Positions 44,764 through 52,490 of a stretch of 64,000 nucleotides of DNA are shown here, piece after piece (position 1 is the stretch's first letter; every line of letters begins with the position of its first letter). Both the position numbers and the translations under genes were made by a program. Origin of the DNA: Galactobacillus timonensis (GTDB taxonomy: Bacteria > Bacillota_I > Bacilli_A > Erysipelotrichales > Erysipelotrichaceae); the NCBI RefSeq assembly GCF_900240265.1, contig NZ_LT964739.1, forward strand, positions 1,120,709-1,184,708, in the 5' to 3' direction. The notes under the pieces are model-generated. The model ran no database searches and was not told the origin of the DNA. It saw nothing but the letters and a program-made list of their open reading frames with translations.

Positions 44764-44803
44764 AAATGGAGGAACGGGTGATGCTGTTCCTCCATTTTTT
44801 CGT
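44764..44803 (+). terminator. Intrinsic terminator after the rarA-tail repeat
   Basis: AAAATGGAGGAAC pairs with GTTCCTCCATTTT around GGGTGATGCT, followed by TT and CG. It was probably the original rarA terminator before the toxin-antitoxin module arrived. Confidence 0.88.
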
Positions 44804-44826
44804 CTGTTTGGTGAATGAATTGTGTA

Positions 44827-46278
44827 TCAGTATCCGTGCTTGGCAAAAAGGATATCCATCAGCTGCGGATAGCGGGTGATGTCGAAGTTCTGCAGAGAAT
44901 GCACGGAATCTGCGGTTCCGATCTCTGCAAGATATCCGTGCAGCCAGACCGCCATGCGGATGGCGAGACTGACGTCACTTGTCATTGACAGTAATGCCGT
45001 CAGGATGCCGGTCAGTACGTCGCCGCTGCCTGCCTGGGCAAGGGCGGCACTGCCGGACTGGTTGACATAGACATCGCCGCAGGGCGATACGGCAATGGTG
45101 TTGGGCGCCTTGAGAACGACATAGACATGGTAATCGGCCGCAAACTTCTGGGCGGCGGCGAGACGGTTGTCTTCGACGACATTTTTTGCCATGCCGCAGA
45201 AGTCTTCGAATTCTCCGATGTGCGGAGTTAGTATGACCGGCGCTTTTGCGAAGCGGAGAATGAATGTATTGTGCTTGAGCATGCGCAGCGCTTCGCCATC
45301 CAGAACAACGGGGCACGCCGCATTCTGCAGCAAAAGATCCAGAATTTCGAGCTTGTGCTCCATATAGACGGCTCCGGACCCGAAGCCGATGGCGCGTACC
45401 TGGGAAATCAGCGGTTCCAGTACCTCATACCATGTTTCTCTGGTAAAGGGATGATAGACCGGTGTCAGAAAATGTGAAGCGACAATCGGATAGATGCTTT
45501 CCGGAAGAGCATCGAGGATATACGAGGCGCCGACAGTCCTGGCTCCGATGAGATTGAGACAGGCGGCTCCGGCCATGCCGGTGCAGCCGTTGATGAAGAG
45601 AATCTTTCCGTGGCTTCCTTTCCAGGAAACCGGCGTTTTGCGGGGGAAGTTATGGAAAAACAGATCTTCATTCATCTGAGGGTATGGTGACTGGATACTG
45701 GTCAATGCAGTTAGTGGAGCACACAGTTCAACATGCTTGAAGACAGGATGATCCTTTCCGAAGCAATGGGTGAGACGATAGCCGCTGATCGCAAAGGTAA
45801 CATCCGAGTGAATGGCCTCCGGTTCGATGTGATCGCTGTCAGCGTCGGCGCCGCTGTTGATTTCGATGCTGTAGACGGTAGCGTCTGCGTCATTGATCTT
45901 CTGGAACAGTATTTTCTCTGCTGCGGCAAGTGTGCAGTCTTCATCGGCACCTTTGACGGCATCGACCAGAACACATTCGCTGTCTAGGTTTATGGAAGAA
46001 ACGATATCGCTGTGTTCGAGCGGTTGTAAAAGCTGAGGCGCTTTTCCTTCGACGGGCAGAACCTGGACGGTGCGTCCGGCTCTTTTTAATTCGGCGGCGA
46101 TGCGAAGACCGATCCGGCCATTATTTCCGGATCCGGTCAGAATGAGGAAGGGGCGTGCATTGTCTTCGTGCATGAGGAGAGCATCGGCACAGGCGCGTCC
46201 GGCGCGGCTGCGGTATGCGGCCATTGAAATTCCTTCATGCATGAGTACGTTCTCCAGCACGGATTTGTCCAGGATCAT
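44827..46278 (-). CDS. nnrDE: Bifunctional NAD(P)HX epimerase/dehydratase
   Basis: Repairs hydrated NADH and NADPH. The 483-residue protein combines an N-terminal epimerase domain (YjeF_N, about 1-200, with TGSGNNGRIGLRIAAEL) and a C-terminal ADP/ATP-dependent dehydratase domain (ribokinase-like, about 215-480, with LTPHIGEFEDFCG and the nucleotide motif AGSGDVLTGILTAL). The start is taken at ATG 46278 (MILDKSVLENVL), since the longer frame from 46338 has no ribosome site. The ribosome site here is weak. It is monocistronic and convergent with the rarA region. Confidence 0.93.
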   Translation of the reverse strand: MILDKSVLENVLMHEGISMAAYRSRAGRACADALLMHEDNARPFLILTGSGNNGRIGLRIAAELKRAGRTVQVLPVEGKAPQLLQPLEHSDIVSSINLDSECVLVDAVKGADEDCTLAAAEKILFQKINDADATVYSIEINSGADADSDHIEPEAIHSDVTFAISGYRLTHCFGKDHPVFKHVELCAPLTALTSIQSPYPQMNEDLFFHNFPRKTPVSWKGSHGKILFINGCTGMAGAACLNLIGARTVGASYILDALPESIYPIVASHFLTPVYHPFTRETWYEVLEPLISQVRAIGFGSGAVYMEHKLEILDLLLQNAACPVVLDGEALRMLKHNTFILRFAKAPVILTPHIGEFEDFCGMAKNVVEDNRLAAAQKFAADYHVYVVLKAPNTIAVSPCGDVYVNQSGSAALAQAGSGDVLTGILTALLSMTSDVSLAIRMAVWLHGYLAEIGTADSVHSLQNFDITRYPQLMDILFAKHGY

Positions 46279-46508
46279 AGGTACCACGCTTTCTAAATAC
46301 CTTTGCAGTGTAGCATAGCAATATTCTTTGATTTGCAAAATATTTCCGGAACCTGGCTTTCTTCATGGGGCTGGATATGATGGGAAAGCTGATCGGTGAG
46401 TCTGGTGGACGTGTTCTACAGAGAACAAGCAGGAGATTGTTGCAGTTGCAATTCACAGTAAAAGCGACTAATCTAAAATCGGAATTTGAAACAGACGGAG
46501 AAAAAAAT

Positions 46509-47741
46509 ATGTCATATATAGAAAGAGCAATTTCTGATGTTCTCAAGTCCAGGGTAAAAAGCAGTAAATGCACTTTAGTAGTTGGTGCCAGACAAGTGGG
46601 AAAATCTACGCTCCTAAAGCATGAATTTTCTGAATACAACTGGACCAGCTTTGATGATTCGCTGACCCGTCTGCAGGCAAGAGATGAGCCGAAGCTTTTC
46701 TTCCTTAATAATCCTTGTCCTCTCATCATTGATGAAGTGCAGAAAGAAGGGGCAATCCTCGAGGAAATCAAGCAGGTCGTAGATAATTCACAGAAAAGGG
46801 GGCAGTTCATCCTTACTGGTTCGGCCAAGCTTGAATTAATGAAAGGCATCAGCGAATCATTGGCGGGAAGAGTCTCAATCTGCGAGCTGGGCGGGTTGTC
46901 TATGCGGGAAATATACCGTGTTCCTTTTTTCAGGCATTTTGTCCCGACAGAGAAGTATATCAGTGAACGTGAGAAGGAATTGAAGCCTTATCAAGACATC
47001 TGGGAGATTATTCATAAAGGATCATATCCTGAACTGTATGATGTTGATCGTGACTGGCAGGATTTCTATTCTTCCTATGTTTCCACCTATCTTGAGAGGG
47101 ATATCCATGAGCTGATTTCTGCTGACAGTATTACATTTACAAAATTTTTGACTGCTGTGGCGGCAAGAACCGGGGAAATTCTGAATTATGCCAATATTGC
47201 ATCTGAAGTCGGCGTAACTGAGCCGACAATCAAAAGATGGGTTTCCGTACTGGAGAGGACTGGGATTGTATATATTCTTCAACCTTATAGTGCAAGCGCA
47301 CTGAACAGAGCAATCAAAACTCCCAAGATCTATTTCCGGGATACTGGACTGGCCTGCTATCTTACAAAATGGCTCACAGCGGATGCCTTAAAGAATTCGG
47401 CTGTCGCCGGCAGTATGTTTGAAACATTTGTTGTTTCAGAGATTTTAAAATCTTATTCAAATGAGGGCCTCGATTATCATTTCCAGATTTATTACTACCG
47501 GGGAAAAGACAAGAGAGACACCGGGGAAAATGAAATTGATCTGATCATTGAAGAAAACGGTGTGTTATACCCGGTCGAAATAAAGATGACCGGTAATCCC
47601 AAAGCCTCCATGGGATCAGCCAATACAATTCTGGACAAGATACCAGAAAAAAAGAGAGGCACGGGCGTGGTTCTCTGCATGATTGAGCGGAAGACATATC
47701 TTAGGGATAACCTTATTGCACTTCCCGTAGAATATATTTAG
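46509..47741 (+). CDS. AAA_14/DUF4143-type ATPase, second copy
   Basis: ATPase of 410 residues in the same family as the protein at 13.1 kb but strongly diverged. Walker A is VVGARQVGKST (about 23-33), the Walker B-like stretch is CPLIIDEVQKEG (about 75-86) and sensor 1 is FILTGSAKLELM. The C-terminal DUF4143 domain has SMFETFVVSEILKSY and the nuclease-like NEIDLIIEENGVLYPVEIK (about 345-363). ATG 46509 with GACGGAG upstream is chosen over a frame opening 144 bp earlier. Unlike the first copy it has no tandem repeats ahead of it. The family is frequent in gut Bacillota and its function is unsettled. Confidence 0.9.
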   Translation: MSYIERAISDVLKSRVKSSKCTLVVGARQVGKSTLLKHEFSEYNWTSFDDSLTRLQARDEPKLFFLNNPCPLIIDEVQKEGAILEEIKQVVDNSQKRGQFILTGSAKLELMKGISESLAGRVSICELGGLSMREIYRVPFFRHFVPTEKYISEREKELKPYQDIWEIIHKGSYPELYDVDRDWQDFYSSYVSTYLERDIHELISADSITFTKFLTAVAARTGEILNYANIASEVGVTEPTIKRWVSVLERTGIVYILQPYSASALNRAIKTPKIYFRDTGLACYLTKWLTADALKNSAVAGSMFETFVVSEILKSYSNEGLDYHFQIYYYRGKDKRDTGENEIDLIIEENGVLYPVEIKMTGNPKASMGSANTILDKIPEKKRGTGVVLCMIERKTYLRDNLIALPVEYI

Positions 47742-47951
47742 GAAGTACGTAACCACAGACTAATACATGCGGCTTCTGCGCTCTTTTTCCCCTGTCCTGC
47801 AGGAATGGAAAGAGTGTATGTGTTTCTTTCGGGTCCTTTTTCCTGCTGTTGGATCATTTGCGTTCCTGCTTTGCCCTGGAACTGCATAGTTATGGGAAAA
47901 ATATGGTTTCTATGTGCTAAAATAGCGGTATCTTCAAGGAGGATTGAGGGT

Positions 47952-48473
47952 ATGCCTGCAAAGAAAGCTACAAAGACAACAGTAACAGACAAAGTGGAAA
48001 AAGCTGCAGTCGCCAAGGCCGATGAAGTGAAGAAAGAGGAAAAGACGGCAGTCAGCGAAAAGAAGCCGGCTGTTAAGAAAGCCGCTGTGAAGAAGACAGC
48101 TGCCAAGAAGCCGGCCGCAAAAAAGACCGCTGCCAAGAAGCCTGCCGCAAAGAAGGCTGCACCGGTCGAAGAGCCGAAGCGTGAATATAAGAGCTTCCAG
48201 ACTTACAAGGACATCATCAACTGGAAGAAGTGGGAAGCACACAACAAGGACTGGCTGTATATTGAAGTCAATGCCGGTGATCTTCTGACAGAGGTTGAGG
48301 CAGGCGCTGACAACATGGAAACATGCGTGAATGCCATCCTTGACTGCATGCTGGAAGGTGACTGCTTCATCAACCGTCCGGCGGAAAAGGTTTCCAAAGA
48401 TCTGACAGTCCGTTACTATTGCGACAACCTGGCTGAGAGCCGCCGCAAGTATTTCGACGTCAATCCGCAGTAA
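47952..48473 (+). CDS. Lys/Ala-rich histone-H1-like protein
   Basis: Protein of 173 residues. Residues about 1-75 are an unstructured, strongly basic tail with repeated AAKKPAAKK and [10 protein letters not shown] units, like the tails of histone H1, Hc1/HctB or AlgP. The C-terminal domain (about 78-173) contains [20 protein letters not shown] and ends with [10 protein letters not shown] do not recognise it. ATG 47952 has an excellent Shine-Dalgarno (AAGGAGG). It is likely to bind DNA or RNA through the tail, while the role of the C-terminal domain is unknown. It stands alone and is closed by a strong terminator. Confidence 0.8.
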   Translation: MPAKKATKTTVTDKVEKAAVAKADEVKKEEKTAVSEKKPAVKKAAVKKTAAKKPAAKKTAAKKPAAKKAAPVEEPKREYKSFQTYKDIINWKKWEAHNKDWLYIEVNAGDLLTEVEAGADNMETCVNAILDCMLEGDCFINRPAEKVSKDLTVRYYCDNLAESRRKYFDVNPQ

Positions 48474-48510
48474 CACAGAAAGAACCAGACAATAATTGTT
48501 ACAGAGAATC

Positions 48511-48541
48511 AGGCAGGGCTGCATATATGCAGCCCTGTTTT
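48511..48541 (+). terminator. Intrinsic terminator after the histone-like gene
   Basis: GCAGGGCTGCATA pairs with TATGCAGCCCTG, followed by TTTTC. Confidence 0.88.
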
Positions 48542-48545
48542 CATA

Positions 48546-48727
48546 GGGATGCTACGGATTCGCGCAGCTTTCTCTCCTATGCGTGTCATGATTATTATCG
48601 CCGTATTTTGTGCAATCTTGTCGGTACCTGGGTGGAAGACGGTGAGTATCCGCAGGATGAGAAGCGTCTGAAAAAGATCATTCAGGACATCTGCTATAAC
48701 AATGCCATGGCCTACTTCGGTTTTTGA
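48546..48727 (+). pseudogene. uxaC: 3' remnant of glucuronate isomerase uxaC
   Basis: The last 60 or so codons of uxaC survive. [27 protein letters not shown] and [11 protein letters not shown] align with the conserved C-terminus of UxaC (E. coli [20 protein letters not shown]). The family motif GMLTDSR is recognisable at 48546-48560 only if one missing base is restored (GGG-ATG-CT-ACG). The rest of the gene is absent and replaced by the terminator of the previous gene. No start is present. UxaC feeds the uxuB/uxuA pathway found at 3.9-6.6 kb. Confidence 0.88.
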
Positions 48728-49267
48728 TCAGCGGCGGGCGATGCACAGTTCGGTGAGTGAGATCGAAAGTCCGATGACAAAGATGATTTCGGCAAGACCG
48801 TTGATGCTGGAATAGGTGAGGGAGACAAACCATGCCAGAAGCAGTGCTCCGATGTAGAAGGTGCGCAGCTTTGTTTCGAGCCACATGATCTTTACCAGTA
48901 ACATCTGCAGCAGGATGAATCCGATGAAGCCGAGGAATACATGCATGCCGCTCCAGAAGTCTTCTTTGGTGTGATAGGGGACTTTGACGACGATGATAGT
49001 CAGGATGGCCAGCAGCACGGTCCAGGGGATCCAGTCTTTGGCGGGATAGAGCTGCAGGCCAAGATGAACAAGGAGGGCGAGGATCCAAACGGCTGCCGGA
49101 ATCATGCAAAGATCAAAGCGCAGGCGGTAGCCGTTATTGATAAGCGCCGTATAGTTCCATACGCGGCAGTCGCAGGTGCGAAACGGCAGAATGGCCAGGA
49201 GAGAGATGAGGCCGTAGCCGATGATTCTCAGGACGCTGTCAGGAAGCTTACGTATCAGATTGCGCAT
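48728..49267 (-). CDS. Membrane protein of unknown function
   Basis: Protein of 179 residues with five or six hydrophobic segments (about 12-30, 52-75, 80-95, 105-125, 135-152, 155-172). After the first is a Cys pair (FRTCDCRVWNY) that would face outside or sit near the membrane surface. I do not recognise the family. It starts 33 bp from the divergent pheA, and its stop codon adjoins the uxaC remnant. No partner gene indicates a role. Confidence 0.72.
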   Translation of the reverse strand: MRNLIRKLPDSVLRIIGYGLISLLAILPFRTCDCRVWNYTALINNGYRLRFDLCMIPAAVWILALLVHLGLQLYPAKDWIPWTVLLAILTIIVVKVPYHTKEDFWSGMHVFLGFIGFILLQMLLVKIMWLETKLRTFYIGALLLAWFVSLTYSSINGLAEIIFVIGLSISLTELCIARR

Positions 49268-49299
49268 GCTAAGATTATAGCATTCGGGAGGATGACGCT

Positions 49300-50133
49300 A
49301 TGGCGGTGAGAGTCGGCTATCAGGGGAATCACGGGACGTTCAGTGAGATTGCGGTCCTTGAGTATTTCAAGGATGCCGCGAAGGAGCTGTGCGGGTGTCC
49401 CGACTTTCCGACGATTCTGGAACGCTGTGCTTCGGGGGATCTGGATTACGGTGTGCTGCCGGTAGAGAATACGACGACGGGTCTGATTGCGCGTTCCTAT
49501 GATCTCTTCAAGCTGTATCCGGTCCATGCGGTGGGTGAGATTGTTGTCCCGATCCGGGAGGACTGCATCGGTCTTGCGGGAGCGGATCTTTCGCAGGTGG
49601 TGGAAGTGTATTCCCATCCTGAGGCGCTGTCGCAATGCCAGTCCTTTTTCCGATCACATCCGAAGATGAAGGCAATTGCGGCCCAGGATACGGCGGCGGC
49701 CGTGGAGGCGGTGAAGAAGTCGGGCGATCCGAAGAAGGCGGCGCTGGCATCGAAGCAGGCAGGTGCCTACTACGGGATGATGACGCTGGCCGCCTCGGTG
49801 CAGGACAGCAATACGAACATGACACGGTTTCTCGTTGTGACTTCACATGATGAGGAGGCAGGGGACGCAGATAAGATCTCCATCATGTTGACGGTGGACC
49901 ATACGCCGGGTTCGCTCTATCATGCGCTTGGAATTCTTGCCTACAATGACATTAACATTCTGAAGCTGGAGAGCCGGCCGATTCCCGATGAGCCGTTTCA
50001 TTATTCGTTCTATATTGACTTTGCGGGCAATCTGAAGGATCCGGTGGTGCAGACGGCGCTGTCCAAGCTGAGGGAGCACAGTCTTGATCTGCGGATCTTC
50101 GGTGCCTATAAGGCCTTCAGGGGATCTTTTTGA
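49300..50133 (+). CDS. pheA: Prephenate dehydratase PheA
   Basis: Converts prephenate to phenylpyruvate, the phenylalanine branch after chorismate. The 277-residue protein has a catalytic domain (about 1-180) with GYQGNHGTFSE and the PVENTTTGLI motif, and NMTRFLVV closing the domain. The ACT regulatory domain (about 195-275) has SLYHALGILAYNDINILKLE followed by SRP, the typical ESRP-like Phe-binding loop. There is no chorismate mutase domain. Ribosome site GGGAGGATG. It stands just upstream of the Tyr/Phe leader and the aro operon. Confidence 0.95.
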   Translation: MAVRVGYQGNHGTFSEIAVLEYFKDAAKELCGCPDFPTILERCASGDLDYGVLPVENTTTGLIARSYDLFKLYPVHAVGEIVVPIREDCIGLAGADLSQVVEVYSHPEALSQCQSFFRSHPKMKAIAAQDTAAAVEAVKKSGDPKKAALASKQAGAYYGMMTLAASVQDSNTNMTRFLVVTSHDEEAGDADKISIMLTVDHTPGSLYHALGILAYNDINILKLESRPIPDEPFHYSFYIDFAGNLKDPVVQTALSKLREHSLDLRIFGAYKAFRGSF

Positions 50134-50227
50134 AACAAAATGATTTCTTTTCATTCGATCCCTGATTTCCGTTTCATTACGAAGCGATTTTTCCGGCATT
50201 TGAGCCGGAGGGTGTTATAGTTGAGCC

Positions 50228-50275
50228 ATGAATCAGTCGTACACGATGTTTTACTTTTATTACTTTACAAAGTAG
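50228..50275 (+). CDS. Tyr/Phe-rich leader peptide of the aro operon
   Basis: A 15-codon reading frame encoding MNQSYTMFYFYYFTK, with four Tyr and three Phe codons, six of them within codons 8-13. It lies between pheA and aroB, directly ahead of paired alternative hairpins and an intrinsic terminator. This is the arrangement of ribosome-mediated attenuation: stalling at scarce Tyr-tRNA or Phe-tRNA would decide which hairpin forms. The ribosome site is not strong: GGAGG at 50208-50212 is 15 bases away from the ATG. That is the main weakness. Confidence 0.82.
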   Translation: MNQSYTMFYFYYFTK

Positions 50276-50370
50276 GCAGGAAGTTTGGATCCTGCCTGTT
50301 CATCGTGTCCGGCATGATCCTGAAGCGTTCGAATGAATGAGCCATACGGATGATGCCGTGTGGCTTTTTT
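50241..50370 (+). promoter_or_regulatory. Attenuator of the aro operon with alternative hairpins and terminator
   Basis: Four pairings can be drawn. ACACGATG inside the leader ORF (50241-50248) pairs perfectly with CATCGTGT (50301-50308). GGCAGGA/TCCTGCC (50275-50296) forms a pause-type hairpin at the leader stop. The antiterminator GGCATGATCC (50311-50320) pairs with GGATGATGCC (50348-50357) with one central mismatch. The terminator GCCATACGG (50341-50349) pairs with CCGTGTGGC (50356-50364), followed by TTTTTT. The last two exclude each other. aroB starts 20 bases after the T-run. Confidence 0.82.
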
Positions 50371-50390
50371 CGATTCAGGGGAGGAATGTT

Positions 50391-51392
50391 ATGGAAATGG
50401 ATGTAGCGGTGTCGGATGGCAGCTACAGGATTACGCTGGAACATGGTCTGCTGGCAAAGGTGTCGGACTATGTTCCTCAAGGGAAGCGGGTGTTTGTGAT
50501 CAGTGATGACGGTGTTCCTGCAAAGTGGCGCGATATTCTGCAGGCGCAGTTTCCGGATCAGCCGTTGTATGTAATTCCGCATGGTGAAGATTCAAAGTGC
50601 TTCGATCAGCTTCAGAAGGTGCTTGCTGCGATGCTGGAAGCGCATCTATCCCGGAAAGATCTGGTGATTGCACTGGGCGGCGGGGTTGTCGGAGACCTCT
50701 CCGGTTTTGCGGCATCCATCTATATGCGCGGCATCGAGTGGATCAACGTTCCCACTACGATGCTGGCGATGGTCGATTCTTCGATCGGCGGAAAGACGGC
50801 AATTGACTTCAACAGTGTCAAGAACAGTGTCGGCGCCTTCTGGCAGCCGAAGGCGGTGCTGATCGATCCCGATGTTCTTTCGACATTGAGTCCGCGTCTT
50901 CTTTCGGAAGGCTGTGCGGAGGCGATCAAGACGGGATTGATCCGTGATCCGGAGCTCTTTGAAAGCTTTGAACAGGATGACTGGCAGACTCATCTCGATA
51001 CGATCATTGAACGTTCCCTTGCGGTCAAGAAGGCAGTGGTTGAGGCGGATGAGAGGGAGAGCGGTGAGAGGAAGCTGCTCAACTTCGGGCATACCTTCGG
51101 ACACGCCTATGAGAGTCTGAGCGACGGTGCACTCCTGCATGGAGAGGCTGTAAGTATCGGTATGATGACGATCCTTGAAAATGAAGAAATCAAGAGAAGG
51201 CTGAAGAAGGTTCTGGACCGGCTCAACCTTCCGTGTGAATATGAAGCGGATCCATCCGCAGTCTATGAGCGGATTCGCAACGATAAGAAGGCGTCGCATG
51301 ACAGTATCTCAATCGTCCAGGTACCAGAGATTGGCAAAGGAACGATTGAGACATGGACGATGGCGCAGGTAAAGGAGAAGCTTGGTATATGA
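50391..51392 (+). CDS. aroB: 3-Dehydroquinate synthase AroB
   Basis: Second shikimate-pathway enzyme, which cyclises DAHP to 3-dehydroquinate using NAD+ and a divalent metal. The protein has 333 residues from ATG 50391 (Shine-Dalgarno GGGGAGG). The NAD site is ALGGGVVGDLSGFAAS (about residues 85-100), followed by PTTMLAMVDSSIGGKT (about 111-126). The metal ligands are Glu in LSEGCAEAIK and two His in LNFGHTFGHAYE and LLHGEAVSIGM. It is the first structural gene after the attenuator and overlaps aroC by 4 bases. Confidence 0.95.
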   Translation: MEMDVAVSDGSYRITLEHGLLAKVSDYVPQGKRVFVISDDGVPAKWRDILQAQFPDQPLYVIPHGEDSKCFDQLQKVLAAMLEAHLSRKDLVIALGGGVVGDLSGFAASIYMRGIEWINVPTTMLAMVDSSIGGKTAIDFNSVKNSVGAFWQPKAVLIDPDVLSTLSPRLLSEGCAEAIKTGLIRDPELFESFEQDDWQTHLDTIIERSLAVKKAVVEADERESGERKLLNFGHTFGHAYESLSDGALLHGEAVSIGMMTILENEEIKRRLKKVLDRLNLPCEYEADPSAVYERIRNDKKASHDSISIVQVPEIGKGTIETWTMAQVKEKLGI

Positions 51393-52489
51393 AGAATACG
51401 ATCGGCCATGAAATTACGCTGACGCTGTTTGGAGAGTCGCACGGGGCAGCGATCGGTGCGGTGCTTGACGGCCTTCCTTCCGGTTTCCGGATTGATCGCG
51501 AAAAGCTGGCGCAAGCGATGGATAAGAGGCGCGCTGTTGGAACAATATCGACCGGACGTCATGAGGCGGATGCGGTTGAGTTTCTCAGCGGCATCAAGGA
51601 TGATGTGACGGAAGGTACGCCGGTTGCCATCCTGATCCGCAACACCAATATGCGCAGTACCGATTATCAGAATATTGCCGATACGCCGCGGCCGGGACAT
51701 GCGGACTACGCGGCTGAGAAACGGTACCTTGGCTATCAGGACAGGGCAGGCGGCGGCCACTTCTCCGGACGGCTTACGGCACCGATGGTGGCGGCAGGAG
51801 CGATCCTGGCACAGATGCTGGAACAGCGCGGCATCGTCATCGGTACGCACATTGCCAGCCTGCATGGTGTCAGGGATGATGCCTGGGATGAGAGCAGTCT
51901 TGAAAAGCAGATTGCAATGATAAATGAAGCTTCCTTCCCCGTCCTGAACCAACAGAAGGGGGAACAGATGATCCGGGAAATTGAACTGGCGCGCCAGCAG
52001 CTTGATTCCGTTGGCGGCGTACTTGAGACGCGCGTCATCGGTATGGAGGCAGGCATTGGGGAACCGGAGTTTGAATCTGTCGAGTCAAGGCTTGCGGAAG
52101 CGATGTTCTCGATTCCGGCGGTGAAGGGGGTGTCGTTTGGCGAAGGCTTCGGCTTTGCGGACATGACGGGAAGTCAGGCCAACGATGCCTTTGAGATCAA
52201 GGATGGCAGAATTGACACAGTAACGAATCATAACGGTGGCATTAACGGCGGTATTACCAACGGCATGCCGATCAGGATGTCGGTTGTCATCAAGCCGACG
52301 CCTTCGATTGCACAGCCCCAGCATACGGTCAAACTCAGTACGAAGGAGAACGTTACGATTGAAATTCACGGCCGCCATGATCCGGCGATCATTCACCGGG
52401 CAAGGGCGGTTGTCGATGCTATGACGGCATTCACGCTCGCTGACATGCTCGCAAGTGCGCATAGCCGCCAGTGGCTGAAGGGAGAATGA
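51389..52489 (+). CDS. aroC: Chorismate synthase AroC
   Basis: Last common step, which converts EPSP to chorismate with reduced FMN. The 366 residues are the normal length. Signatures are FGESHGAAIGAVLDGLPSG near residues 13-31, RPGHADY and then GGGHFSGRLTAPMVAAGAIL (about 128-147), and the C-terminal HGRHDPAIIHRARAVVDAM. It starts inside the end of aroB (ATGA overlap), and the next gene begins one base after its stop. Confidence 0.95.
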   Translation: MKNTIGHEITLTLFGESHGAAIGAVLDGLPSGFRIDREKLAQAMDKRRAVGTISTGRHEADAVEFLSGIKDDVTEGTPVAILIRNTNMRSTDYQNIADTPRPGHADYAAEKRYLGYQDRAGGGHFSGRLTAPMVAAGAILAQMLEQRGIVIGTHIASLHGVRDDAWDESSLEKQIAMINEASFPVLNQQKGEQMIREIELARQQLDSVGGVLETRVIGMEAGIGEPEFESVESRLAEAMFSIPAVKGVSFGEGFGFADMTGSQANDAFEIKDGRIDTVTNHNGGINGGITNGMPIRMSVVIKPTPSIAQPQHTVKLSTKENVTIEIHGRHDPAIIHRARAVVDAMTAFTLADMLASAHSRQWLKGE

Positions 52490-52490
52490 T

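Noticed and set aside
50134-50390. T-box or TRAP-type control before aroB
   Set aside because: I looked for a T-box sequence and for spaced NAG triplets and found neither. The Tyr/Phe leader ORF explains the region better.
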